Source: Halobium salinum (GTDB taxonomy: Archaea > Halobacteriota > Halobacteria > Halobacteriales > Haloferacaceae). Taken from it: a stretch of DNA of 64,000 bases. Shown piece after piece: positions 7,613 to 16,500 of this stretch. Position numbers and translations under genes: made by a program. The notes under the pieces are model-generated. The model did not search any database. It worked only from the letters and a program-made list of their open reading frames with translations, and was not told the DNA's origin. How positions within the stretch are numbered: the first letter of the stretch is position 1; each line of letters starts with the position of its first letter. Where the stretch lies: NCBI RefSeq assembly GCF_026586625.1, contig NZ_JAODIW010000008.1, forward strand, positions 615,811 through 679,810, in the 5' to 3' direction.

Positions 7613-8085
7613 GAGTCTTCGAGACGCAGCTTCCGGGCGTCGGGGACCGGTTCACCGTCGAGTTCGAGGGTGGCGGGGAACTCGTGGTCGTCATCCACAA
7701 CGAAGGGAATCAGGACGTCTACTGGCGGCCGCATCCAGACGACGAGAAAGAGCGCCTGTTCGAGGCCACCGAGCGACAGGCCAGAACTATCGCCGAAATC
7801 TTCGACGGGAGCTACTTCGAGCCCGTCGACGAGACGTTCGAGAACGCGCTCCAAGACGCGGCCGTCGAGTGGGTCGAAGTCGCCGCCAACGCCCCCGTCG
7901 CCGGTCGAACCATCGGCGAGGCCGACATTCGGAGCGAAACCGGCGCCACAGTCCTCGCCATCCGGCGGAGCAGACAGACGTTCTCGAACCCGGACGCCGG
8001 GTTCGGTATCGAGGCTGGCGACGTACTGGTCGTCGTCGGTGACGACGAGGCCCACGACGCGTTGGAACGGTTGCTGGCTGGCTAA
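7609..8085 (+). CDS. KhtT-like regulatory subunit of a cation:proton antiporter (TrkA-C domain)
   Basis: A 158-residue cytoplasmic protein. Residues 1-75 match the N-terminal region of KhtT/YhaT regulatory subunits (MRVFETQLPGVGDRFTVEFE, then VYWRPHPDDE), and about 85-158 is a TrkA-C (RCK_C) domain (VEVAANAPVAGRTIGEADIR ... FGIEAGDVLVVVGDDEAHDA). Such proteins gate K+/H+ or Na+ antiporters in response to ligands. The start overlaps the upstream stop by 4 nt. Downstream, where the transporter subunit would be expected, lies only a broken CaCA exchanger, so this regulator may be orphaned or may act on a transporter encoded elsewhere. Confidence 0.75.
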   Translation: MRVFETQLPGVGDRFTVEFEGGGELVVVIHNEGNQDVYWRPHPDDEKERLFEATERQARTIAEIFDGSYFEPVDETFENALQDAAVEWVEVAANAPVAGRTIGEADIRSETGATVLAIRRSRQTFSNPDAGFGIEAGDVLVVVGDDEAHDALERLLAG

Positions 8086-8118
8086 CTGACTCGTCGGTTC
8101 CGTGAGAGCGAAGGGACG

Positions 8119-8892
8119 ATGGTCGACGGAACTCTCCCTGCCTAGTCGTCTTCGCGCTCAGCGTAGGGGCACTCTGGGCCGGTGCGGAACGTTTCGTCAA
8201 CGACGCGGCGCCCAAGGCGCGCCACTTCGGCCTCTCGGAACTCGTCGTCGGACTCACCGTCGTCGCACTCGGGACGTCCGCCCCGGAGGTCGCGGTCGGC
8301 GTGGACGTCGCATTGGTCGGAACCGGTTACATCGCCGTCGCCGACGTCGTCGGCTCGAATCTCTTCAACATCGGCATCGTCCTCGGAGGCATCGCGGCTG
8401 CCGTCGAGGTTCGGAGCTCCGGTCACGTAGTCCACCGTGACGGCGCCGTGATGGTCGGGTCGCCCGCGTTGGTGCTGGTGTTCCTCCTCGACCTCCGGCC
8501 CACCCGTCTCGTAGGTCTCGTCCTGCTGCTCTACTTCGGAGGGTACCTCACCGCGTTGCTCTTCGGGTCGGGAGGGACCGCCGGTGACGACCACGAGGGG
8601 GACCGGCACCAAGGAAGTCGGTACAGTGGGCGTTCGTCTCGTTGTTCGTGGGCCTCGGCGTCGTCGGTAGCGCGCATTTCCTCGTCGAGTCGGCTGTCTC
8701 CGTCGCCCGTCTCGCCGACTCCTAATAACCCCGCTCTCGGTCGTCGACACCGCTATCGGGACCACGGCGTGGTTGCTGGGGCTCTCGATGTTGACGGCAG
8801 TCCTCCTCGGGACCAGGGGTCGACTCGGTTGCCTCAAAGGAGTCGTCCTCGTGCTGATCAATTCGACCCGGTGGGTACTCGGCCTGCTGTAG
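8119..8892 (+). pseudogene. Broken Na+/Ca2+ exchanger-like (CaCA) membrane protein
   Basis: The ATG at 8119 opens MVDGTLPA, then an in-frame TAG; a frameshift near 8143 restores exchanger sequence (LVVFALSVGALWAGAERFVN ... LVVGLTVVALGTSAPEVAVG ... ADVVGSNLFNIGIVLGG), which carries the alpha-repeat motif GTSAPE and GSNLFN of CaCA/YrbG exchangers. A second frameshift near 8620 leads to VSLFVGLGVVGSAHFLVESA, then a stop near 8727, then a third piece ending at TAG 8890-8892. At least three lesions are visible, so no full transporter can be made. It directly follows the KhtT-like gene and was probably its operon partner. Confidence 0.75.
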
Positions 8893-8920
8893 TATTCTCA
8901 CACGGGACGTGCTCTCCGGA

Positions 8921-10087
8921 TCAGGCGAACCCGCCGCGTGCGAGCCCCTTCGGGTCGCGGCCCCGGATACCCTCGATGACTTCGAGTGCCTCGGTGAGGT
9001 CCGTCTGCGTGACGATACCGATTAGTCGGTCGTCCTCGGTCACCAGCGCACGGTTGGTCCGATTTTCGGAGAACCGCATCAGCACGTCGAAGGCGTCGGC
9101 GTCAGCGTCGATGGTGGCTGGTTCACGGTCCATCACGTCACGAACCGACTTGAAGTACCGCTCGTGGGCGGGCACCGACCGGACGTGGTCGATGGTGGCG
9201 AGCCCGAGGATATCGCCGTCCCGGTCGACAACGGGGTAACCGGTGTGACGTTCGGCGAGCATCCGGTCGACTAACTCTGCGATTGTCAGCTCCGCGTCGA
9301 TGGTCTTGACCTCGCGAGTCATGAGGTCAGATACCTTCACGCCCCGAAGGAGTTCGCGGACGACGGTCGTACGGGATTCGCTGGTCGCTGCGACGTACAC
9401 GAACATCGCGACCAGCACGAGGATGACGTTGAACGTGAACACGCCGAAGATGGCCATGAACAGCGCGAACACCTTCGCGACGCTGGTCGCGATACTCGTC
9501 GCGACGACGTATGGACGTGACCGTGCGAGCAACGCGCGGAGGATTCGGCCGCCGTCCATTGGGAACGCGGGGATCATGTTGAACACCGCGAGCGTGAGGT
9601 TGACCAGCCCGAGCCAACCGAGGACGAACGCCACCATCGGGAGCGACTCGGGGACGAACCGCAGCGAGACGAGACACGCGACTCCGAGCAGGACGCTCGT
9701 GACCGGCCCGGCGAGGGCGATCCAGAACTCCGCGTCCCAGTTTTCCGGAAGCTCCTTGATGTGTGCGAGTCCGCCGAAGATCCACAGCGTGATCATCGAC
9801 GTCTCGACGCGGAAACGTCTCGCCGTGAGAGCGTGACCGAGTTCGTGCAGGAGGACGCCCGCGAACAGCCCCAGTGCCCCGACGACGCCGACGAAGAGGA
9901 GCCCACCGTTCGTGGCTAACGCTGCCGGGTCGATAGTGTACGGCGACAGCAACGAGACGAGCGCCGCGTAGAACCCGAGTTGGTCGGGTCGCGTAATCAG
10001 CCACCCGATGACTGGGAGGAACAGCAAGAGGGTGAGGTTGATGTAAATCGGGATTCCCGAGATAGTCCCGACTCGGAAGCTCTTCAT
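8921..10087 (-). CDS. M50 site-2 protease family membrane metallopeptidase with CBS domains
   Basis: A 388-residue intramembrane zinc protease. Residues 1-235 hold about six membrane segments with the zinc motif HELGH at 81-85 and the third ligand in FPMDGGRIL (Asp178). Two CBS domains follow (about 252-305 and 315-372; DLMTREVKTIDAEL and DVMDREPATIDADA), which usually sense adenosyl nucleotides. This is the standard archaeal SpoIVFB-like layout. It is encoded opposite the broken exchanger, with 28 nt between the stops. The protein looks intact, unlike its neighbours on both sides, so it may be under selection within island E1. The substrate is unknown. Confidence 0.88.
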   Translation of the reverse strand: MKSFRVGTISGIPIYINLTLLLFLPVIGWLITRPDQLGFYAALVSLLSPYTIDPAALATNGGLLFVGVVGALGLFAGVLLHELGHALTARRFRVETSMITLWIFGGLAHIKELPENWDAEFWIALAGPVTSVLLGVACLVSLRFVPESLPMVAFVLGWLGLVNLTLAVFNMIPAFPMDGGRILRALLARSRPYVVATSIATSVAKVFALFMAIFGVFTFNVILVLVAMFVYVAATSESRTTVVRELLRGVKVSDLMTREVKTIDAELTIAELVDRMLAERHTGYPVVDRDGDILGLATIDHVRSVPAHERYFKSVRDVMDREPATIDADADAFDVLMRFSENRTNRALVTEDDRLIGIVTQTDLTEALEVIEGIRGRDPKGLARGGFA

Positions 10088-10162
10088 GCCCTATAGACGA
10101 CCGCTGAGTGAATAAACTAGACAGACGACAGGTGGTTCGGGCCCGCCTCCGACACGTGGCGG

Positions 10163-10446
10163 CTACTGCTCAGGTCGACCCCGGACGCTCAGCACCGGAA
10201 TCGCGGACGACCGGACGACGCGTTCGGCGACACTCCCGAACGCGAGACGTGAGAGTCGACTCCGGCCACGGCTCCCGACGCATCTACGAGGTCTCGCCCC
10301 CGAGCGTCAACTTCGTCGGCCGCACTCTTCCAGGTGTGCGTCGATGCTCCGTGCGTGGTGAATCTTCCCTTGTCGACGACATGAACGACGTGAACCGTCG
10401 CATCGAACGTGGACGCGAGGTCGAGAGCGAAATCGACGGGGGGCAC
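10163..10446 (-). pseudogene. Remnant of a universal stress protein (UspA) gene
   Basis: On the minus strand, VDFALDLASTFDATVHVVHV matches the first helix and second strand of UspA. After an internal loss the end of the fold is found in another frame: FGSVAERVVRSSAIPVLSVR, which matches the UspA C-terminus, before a TAG at 10163-10165. The true N-terminus (start strand and TDGS) and the ATP-binding Gly-rich middle are missing. It is a dead gene next to the M50 protease, and further evidence of decay in island E1. Confidence 0.65.
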
Positions 10447-10520
10447 CCGGAGCCGAGCCCGAGAGCACTCGGCACAGTACTTTGCACTCTCTTTTTATCC
10501 AATTATCCAATGTAGTGACA

Positions 10521-10651
10521 GCTCGGGGCACTCACATAGGCCCTACGGATTCGAACCTCGGTCGTTCCGCTCACTTCGTTCGCTTCACTCCCTGCTTCGA
10601 ATCCTCAGGTCGTGCAGTTCGGTCCCTCGCTGTCGCTCGGGACACTCACAT
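10521..10651. repeat. tRNA-derived palindromic repeat, copy a2
   Basis: A near copy of a1: GCCCTACGGATTCGAACC, CTCGGTCGTTCCGCTCACTT and an inverted CTTCGAATCC, ending in CTCGGGACACTCACATGA. It is preceded at 10521-10537 by GCTCGGGGCACTCACAT, the tail of yet another copy, so two units were once in tandem. Position: immediately left of displaced tRNA half b2, which makes it the right arm of island E1. Confidence 0.7.
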
Positions 10652-10806
10652 GAGCCCTGACGGATTCGAACCATCGACCACTCGGTTATGAGGCGAGACG
10701 TGTTCGGAACCGGACGGGTACAGCCGACCCGTGCTCGCGGCTACCTAGAGGACCGTTTTCCCGGCAAAGAGTGTAAGCATTGCTGTGCAAGGCATGCAGC
10801 CGAGTG
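10652..10806 (-). repeat. Displaced tRNA(CAT) 3' half plus element end, copy b2
   Basis: Same build as b1: tRNA 3' half (about 10652-10697, anticodon loop TTATGAG in + orientation) and then ~105 nt of shared element end with the ACGGGT/ACCCGT hairpin, AGCATTGCTGTGCAAGG and GGCATGCAGCCGAGTG. The TTGCCGGCAA palindrome is damaged here (TTCCCGGCAA), and the acceptor begins GAGCCC instead of GGGCCC, so this copy is not under tRNA selection. Confidence 0.8.
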
Positions 10807-10832
10807 CTACTCAGGTGCTGTACAGCGTAGCA

Positions 10833-11186
10833 TCAGCCGAGGTAGTCGATGAGCGACTGAACCGCGTCGTCGACGACCGAATCGTCCAGTGTTCCTTGCC
10901 AGTGGTCGATGTCCCCACTTCCAATCGACTGGACGCTCCACGGGACGACGCGACTCTCGGCAGGCGTTCCACCGCGAACCCAACTCGCTTCGGGAATCTC
11001 GATGAAGTCCTCGTGCCACGTCTTCGTCGTCAGGGTCAGCGCGATGTACTGGTCGCCGTGAAACGGCTGTCCCTCGTGATTCGAGACGACGAGCCACGGA
11101 CGAGCAGCTTCTCCACCTTTGAACGGGTCGTCACCGTAGACGACATCACCGGGTTCGTAAGTCGGGGACGGCTCTTCGTCCGTCAC
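10833..11186 (-). CDS. PemK/MazF-family toxin
   Basis: A 117-residue SH3-like PemK/MazF protein. Hallmarks: EPGDVVYGDDPF near the N-terminus, the RPWLVVSN strand, and a QYIALTLTT strand before the variable C-terminus. MazF toxins cleave mRNA; whether this one does is inferred. Its ATG (11186) overlaps the stop of the upstream winged-helix gene by 4 nt, the usual antitoxin-then-toxin order. It is the first gene inside island E2, next to the att repeat, a position where addiction modules are often found. Confidence 0.75.
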   Translation of the reverse strand: MTDEEPSPTYEPGDVVYGDDPFKGGEAARPWLVVSNHEGQPFHGDQYIALTLTTKTWHEDFIEIPEASWVRGGTPAESRVVPWSVQSIGSGDIDHWQGTLDDSVVDDAVQSLIDYLG

Positions 11187-11554
11187 TCCGTATCCTCCAG
11201 ACTCGGATGTGGCTCTTCAGGGGCGTGTTCCTGCCACTCGTCCTTGTTCTCACGGCCGAGCCGTTCGTTGTAGAGCGCCGTCGCGCGTTCGTAGCCACTG
11301 TACGACCGAAGTCGGTCGTCGTCGGTCGTTACGGCCCAGTAGGTCGCCTTGTGTTCGACGAGGCCGCGTCCCTTCAGCCGAGTCAGTGCGGTACTTACTG
11401 CGCTCTCGTCGGGGTCCGTCTGGGCTGCGATCTCGCGTGCTTGGAACGCACGGTCATCGTGTGCGACGAGGAATCCGAGAACCTGGTCCGGAACGGAGAG
11501 TTCCGTGAGTTCGTCTTCGCTCGTGTTCTCGAAGGTTTCCCGGTCGATCGACAT
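11183..11554 (-). CDS. MarR-like winged-helix protein, probable antitoxin of the MazF pair
   Basis: A 123-residue protein with a winged helix-turn-helix at about 20-85 (VPDQVLGFLVAHDDRAFQAR ... AVSTALTRLKGRGLVEHKAT), which resembles MarR/TrmB domains, followed by a charged C-terminal tail (DEWQEHAPEEPHPSLEDTE) that could wrap the toxin. It is coupled to the MazF-like gene by an ATGA overlap. The pairing of this type of regulator with PemK/MazF is common in haloarchaea; autoregulation of the operon is likely but inferred. Confidence 0.65.
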   Translation of the reverse strand: MSIDRETFENTSEDELTELSVPDQVLGFLVAHDDRAFQAREIAAQTDPDESAVSTALTRLKGRGLVEHKATYWAVTTDDDRLRSYSGYERATALYNERLGRENKDEWQEHAPEEPHPSLEDTE

Positions 11555-11758
11555 CGTCGAGTGAAAGTAACGGAGCCTACGGTAAGAGTGTAACTAGTGA
11601 AATCGCTGTGAATCAGGTACAGGCCGGCCGTCACTTCTCGTTACCTCTATCGTAATATCGACTACCGGACAACAGTCGCGTGAAACGCACAGAGAGCGTA
11701 TTCACCACCGGGATCGAGCTAATACGGAACTCGGTGAAAACTCTCCGTCGACACTCCG

Positions 11759-11932
11759 TCACTTCTTCTCTTTGACGACCGGGAAGAGTTCCATATCCCA
11801 GTCGTAGTCGCCATTCGTTGATCGAAGTACGTACCCTCCTTCGATGTCGAGGCCGTTCGACTCTGCGCCGTGAATGAGGGCTTCTATTCGCTCGGCGAAC
11901 TCCTCCTTGGTCTGCGGTGCTTTGGAGGTCAT
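11759..11932 (-). CDS. Small acidic protein (57 residues)
   Basis: The frame MTSKAPQTKEEFAERIEALI ... EGGYVLRSTN ... WDMELFPVVKEKK fits a compact folded protein with a helix and then strands. A TATA-like CATAAAC (11957-11963 on the + strand, read on the minus strand) lies about 28 nt before the ATG, so a leaderless transcript is likely and supports the start. Related small proteins occur in haloarchaea, but I do not recognise a named function. The remaining ~200 nt toward the MarR-like gene holds nothing else visible. Confidence 0.55.
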   Translation of the reverse strand: MTSKAPQTKEEFAERIEALIHGAESNGLDIEGGYVLRSTNGDYDWDMELFPVVKEKK

Positions 11933-12092
11933 TGCTATTTATTAGATAGCTTGTCGCATAAACGTCGTTCCTAACGAGTCGAGTATGACGACCTCGGATA
12001 CGAGAGGAACGTCGCTATCGGCTCCCTCGGGTCCGAATCGTCTCTGCCCACATTCGTGGAACTCTGACCCGAAAGAGCACTCGCTGTGGTCG

Positions 12093-12755
12093 TCAGTATC
12101 GGTCCGAATCCGTCTCGAACACGTCCGCCTCGACGAGGCGTTCGATTCCGCGTCGAAGGCGCTGGGAGAGCGCCGAGTCCGAGATACCCATCTCCTCTGC
12201 GAGGGAGGTCAAAGACGCCCTACGTGGAACTTTGAAATAGCCGGCGCTGTAGGCTCGCACGAGTGCTTCCCGCTGGGGCGGCGTGAGCTTGGTCTCCCTA
12301 CCTTCTGTCGGCGGCACCGCCGGATTGTGAATCGACCTGACGTCCAGCGAGATTCCTCGGTCGGTCGCTCGTTGTTGAAACTCCGACGCCAGTTCGTGGT
12401 CTGCGAAGCGAGTCACGAACCGCCATTCGTCGTTCCGACCGACGGCTTCGAGAACCGTCGCCTCCGTCTCGACCAGGCACTCGATGAGGCCGCCGACCTC
12501 TTCGCGAAACTCGATGCGGTACAACGACTCGTCGTTCCCCGTGACGAGTTTCTCGGCGTCGACGACGTCGGGGTCCGAGACGAGCCTGTAGCCGATACCG
12601 TCCGAGTCGTCCCCCGAGACCCAGATGAACGGTGAGACGACGTTGCCCAAGGGAACTACGCGTTCGATGTGGACCGTCGTTTCGGGGTTGTCAGCCAGCA
12701 ACTGTCCGAACACGAACTCGTCCGCCGACACGGTCAACGTGACTGTGACTGTCAT
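12093..12755 (-). CDS. BAT/HTH-10 family transcriptional regulator
   Basis: A 220-residue one-component regulator. The N-terminal ~150 residues form the BAT-type sensory domain (MTVTVTLTVSADEFVFGQLL ... VETEATVLEAVGRND), and the C-terminal HTH-10 (Bacterio-opsin activator) DNA-binding domain spans about 160-215 (LTPPQREALVRAYSAGYFKV, then SLAEEMGISDSALSQRLRRG). It lacks the PAS/GAF modules of larger paralogues in this window. The ligand and target genes are unknown. Encoded on the minus strand between a small acidic protein and a second regulator. Confidence 0.82.
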   Translation of the reverse strand: MTVTVTLTVSADEFVFGQLLADNPETTVHIERVVPLGNVVSPFIWVSGDDSDGIGYRLVSDPDVVDAEKLVTGNDESLYRIEFREEVGGLIECLVETEATVLEAVGRNDEWRFVTRFADHELASEFQQRATDRGISLDVRSIHNPAVPPTEGRETKLTPPQREALVRAYSAGYFKVPRRASLTSLAEEMGISDSALSQRLRRGIERLVEADVFETDSDRY

Positions 12756-12819
12756 CGGCTTCTTCGGGTCCCCAGCACTACGTCGAGGCCGACTACATCT
12801 GCTGTGAGAGATGGTGTGT

Positions 12820-13389
12820 TCACGGCCATCCGCTGGGAAGTTCGTCCCGATGGTCGTGCATCAACCGAAGCAGTGGCGCGATGTCCTCGAAGTTCGGCCC
12901 CCGTCGAATCGTTTCGGTGTCTTCGTTCCACTCGATGTAGCCTGCGTCGGCTAACTTCGGGAGATGTATTCGGTACAGTTCGTCGGTGAGCATCTCGAGG
13001 TCGTCGTCCTCGGTCGCCAACTCGTCGACGGAGAACTCGTCTTCGTCACGAGGATTGTGCTCACTTACGAGTAAGAGGATACGGCGACGATACGGGTGTC
13101 CGAGTACGTCGAACATCCTATCGAGGTGACGGGGTGTCTCACTCCCGTCTGTCATGATGGTGGCCGGCGGAGCGGCAAGAACGTCCGTTCCCAACAGGGC
13201 CGCACGTATCCCCTTCCGTATCGTCCGGGAGACATCGACTGTCGGTTGGTCGAGGTCGTCGGCGACGTCGACTAACGATGCCGCTCTCGGGTCGTCGAAG
13301 TAGCCGAGTTCGAGCGCACGTCGAAGGGTTTCTCGTTCCTTGGCGGTCAACTCGGTCGGATGTTCCGTATCTGATGTCCTCATTTTCAT
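12820..13389 (-). CDS. Two-domain regulator: HTH-10-like helix-turn-helix plus DUF7344 winged helix
   Basis: A 189-residue protein with two DNA-binding-type domains. Residues about 13-70 resemble HTH-10 (LTAKERETLRRALELGYFDD, SLVDVADDLDQPTVDVSRTI). Residues about 90-185 match the haloarchaeal DUF7344 winged helix (MFDVLGHPYRRRILLLVSEH ... YRIHLPKLADAGYIEWNEDT). An internal ATG at about 13155 could start the second domain alone. It sits between the BAT regulator and the giant PAS/GAF regulator, all on the same strand. The target is unknown; local control of these neighbours is a guess. Confidence 0.7.
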   Translation of the reverse strand: MKMRTSDTEHPTELTAKERETLRRALELGYFDDPRAASLVDVADDLDQPTVDVSRTIRKGIRAALLGTDVLAAPPATIMTDGSETPRHLDRMFDVLGHPYRRRILLLVSEHNPRDEDEFSVDELATEDDDLEMLTDELYRIHLPKLADAGYIEWNEDTETIRRGPNFEDIAPLLRLMHDHRDELPSGWP

Positions 13390-13556
13390 TGGGTTCTCTG
13401 AGCGATGGTTCGGGACGGTACCAGCCGGGTGGTTTTAGCTGATTCCCAGGGTGAGCTGAGTACCGAGAGTAGTGCGTGAGGCGAAAGCGTTCGTTCTAGA
13501 ATATCGGAGTCGGAACTACCGTGTATCGTGATGATGGGAAACTGGCTGTCGACTCG

Positions 13557-16500
13557 CTACGACGAATTCGGCTCCGTCCCTTCTGACTCGGCGGGAGTGG
13601 TCTCGTCGAAGAGGAACTCACAGAGCTTTCGCTCGGCTTCTCGCAAGTGATACGAGAACGTCGACTGAGAGATGTCCAAGAGCTCGGTGACGTCCGTCGC
13701 CGAGTTCACACGCGGGGACTCGAAGAACCCGCTCCGGTAGGCCGTCTGGAGGACTTCTCGCTGTCTGTCGGTCAGTTCAGCACCGATCACGGCCGAGATC
13801 GTCTGCTGGGTCGAAGGCACCCGCTGACGAGTCCTGCGTGTGAGAAGCTCGAGCTCGGGATAGAACGTACGTAGGTCGTCGAGGAGCGCACCGACTTCGA
13901 CGGAACTCGAGAGATCGACGACGGCCGTCGCAGTCCCCGCGTCGACCGTGAGCGAGCGGACCACCGCACCGCCAGCGACCAGTCGTGAGGCGATCGTCGG
14001 CTCGACCACCCGAGCCTTGAACAGCGTCTCGTCCGCACGCTCTAGAACTGTCTGTACAGTATCGAACACGAGGAGCTGCTCGGCGACGGAGCGGACCCTC
14101 TCCGCCGACGTCTCGCTCACCGTGAAGAACACGTCCGGTTCGCCGTCCGAGCGAGAGACGAGTCCCTCGAATTCGATTACGCATTCGGCGCGGCGCGAGA
14201 GCTGGCAGAGCGGTGTGTTCGCCTCCGGGAACCGAAGCGTGAGTTCGACCACCGTGTCCGTCTGCCGCGTCGTTGCAGTCTCGGTCGCAGTGATGGCGTG
14301 AGCGATGGTCTGCCCGAGCTCCGCCAACACCTCGGTTTCGCGCTCGTCGGGCTGTGGGGTCCGTCCGTACACCACCAGAACGCCGAAAACCGACCCCCGG
14401 TACGAGAGCGGGACCGCGACAAGCGAGCGTGCACCCCCTTCGAGCGCCAACTTCCGCCAATCCGCTGCCCGACTGTCCGTTGCGATGTCGGAGACGGTCT
14501 GCATCTCGCCGCTCCGGACAGTGGCCGTGAACGGGTTCGTCTCTGGCGTCGACGAGTGTGACGCGTCGATGAGTGTTTCCAGCCGGTGGCTCTCGATACC
14601 CGCCCACGCTCGCGGTTCGACCGACTCCGTCCCCGCGTCGTAGTCGCCGATCCACGCGAACCCGAACAGTTCCGAGCCCGCCAGTTGATTACAGACCGCT
14701 TCGTCGATTTCATCGACAGTACTGGCCCTCACGAGTCCTTGGTCGATTGCCCGAATGAGCGTGTTGAGGCGGTCGAGCCGGGTCAGCTCCTCGTTCCGTT
14801 GTGCTAGCTCCTGCTCGCTGTCGGCGCGATCCCACGTGGTCTTGACGGTGGAGACGACCATCTGCAGGAGGTCGAGGAGCCGAGTGTCGAACGTCTCGGA
14901 GTCCTCCGAGCCAACACAGACCACGCCGTGCCGGCCTAACGGCGCGAACACTCGACTTCCCAGCCCCGACGGCCACGGGTCACCGTCAGCGATGTCGAGC
15001 GCATTCTCGACGTTGAGTTCGTCACCGACGAACGTCTCCCAGACCTGCCCGTGGGAGACCTCCGCCGGACGAATCGCATCGAAGTCGGTTCCGGGGACCG
15101 CGTGTTCGGTGTCCAGTTCGATGTCGCCAGTCCGCGCGTCGTACCTCCAGAGCGCTGCGTACTCGACGTCGAGGACATCGACGACGAGTTGAGCCACCCT
15201 CTCGCTGATCGTCTCCGGGTCGGCGTCGATCAGCTGACGACTCACGTCGTTGAGTCGTTCGAGGGACTGATTGGAGCGAGTCAGCGCCTGCTCGGCGCGG
15301 GCGCGTTCCACCACCGTCCAAGTACGGTCCGCTACCTCCTCTAGCAGTGATATTTCGGCGACGGTCCAGTCGTGTGAATCGCTGTAAACCGCGTACAACG
15401 CCCAGTCTACACCTTCCTCGTCGGTCCGGATCGGCGCGCCGATCCAGGCACCGAAATCGAGTTCGAGGAGCGCCTGCCGTTCTGCCTCGGGGAGCGTCGA
15501 ATCGTTCGCGACGTCGTGGTATACGGGCGTCTCCGTCCCGATCTGTTGGATGGCTTCTGGAAAGGCCGAGAACGGGTACAGGCCGCTGACCGGGTCAAGG
15601 GTGGAAGAATGGTACTCCGGCCCGACCAGCGCCTCTTCGGCGTCGGCGTCGAACCGGACGAAGTAGGCCCTGTCGAGTCCCAACTCCTCGGCGAGCAGTC
15701 GCGTACAGGCCTCCCCGATCTCCTGCTCGGTGGTGAGTGTGTGTAGCTGGTCGCTGAGTTCGAGCAGGAACTGTTCGTGCTTCTCTCGGCGCTTGCGCTC
15801 GGTGATGTCGTCGTACAGCGCGGCGATCACGTCCCCCTCGCGGGGGAATAGGCGCACGTCGTACCACCGGTCGTTCGCGGGGACGTAGGTCTCGACACGC
15901 TCGGGCTCGCCCGTCTCGACGACTCCTCGGCACTGCTCGAAGAGGGACTCGTCCTGTCCGGGGAACACCTCCGTCAAGAGCCGCCCTTCCGCGTCGGTCC
16001 GACCGACGCCGGTCAGCTCCTCGAAGGCTTCGTTCAGCTCGAGATACTGCAGATCACTAACCGTTCCGTCGGCGTCACGAACGAGTTCACAGAGGGCGAA
16101 CCCTTCGTCGATCTCCTCGAACAGCGAGCGATATTTCTTCTCACTCTCCTCGAGAGCCTCGTAGGCCGCCCGCTGCTGCATGAGGTCGGCGACCTGCCGG
16201 GAGATCACGTCCAGTAAGTGGAGGTCTCGCTCGGACGGCTCGTGCGTGTCCGCCCAGTGAGTCGAGAACATTCCGAGTAGCTCTCCGCTTCGCGAGACCA
16301 GCGGCGTGGACTGCACCGATCGGATTCCGGCCCGGTTGAAGGCTTCGAGGTCGTCGCCGTCTTCGATGAACTCGCACGACTGGACGTCCGGAACGACGAC
16401 GCGCTCCTCCGTCTGCAGGGCTCTCGCACAACTGCTCGACGTTTCGACACCGACCCGGTCCCAGTGCGCGATCATCTCTCCCGAGAATCCCCGGTAGGCG

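Larger units (their letters stand above)
6968..10651. mobile_element. Integrated island E1 (tRNA(CAT) site, leftmost)
   Basis: Bounded on the left by displaced tRNA(CAT) 3' half b1 and on the right by b2, with copy a2 just inside. Content: a small unknown protein, a KhtT-like regulator, a pseudogene of a Na/Ca-type exchanger, an M50/CBS protease and a broken Usp gene. No integrase, relaxase or replication gene is visible. Two of the five genes are broken, which suggests that this is the oldest insertion; it is also the furthest from the intact tRNA, as expected if new elements enter next to the tRNA. Confidence 0.6.

Noticed and set aside
10833-11186. The island genes as a new defence system.
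   Set aside because: MazF, MarR-like and HTH-10 proteins are present, but no nuclease, helicase or other effector that would make a defence operon.
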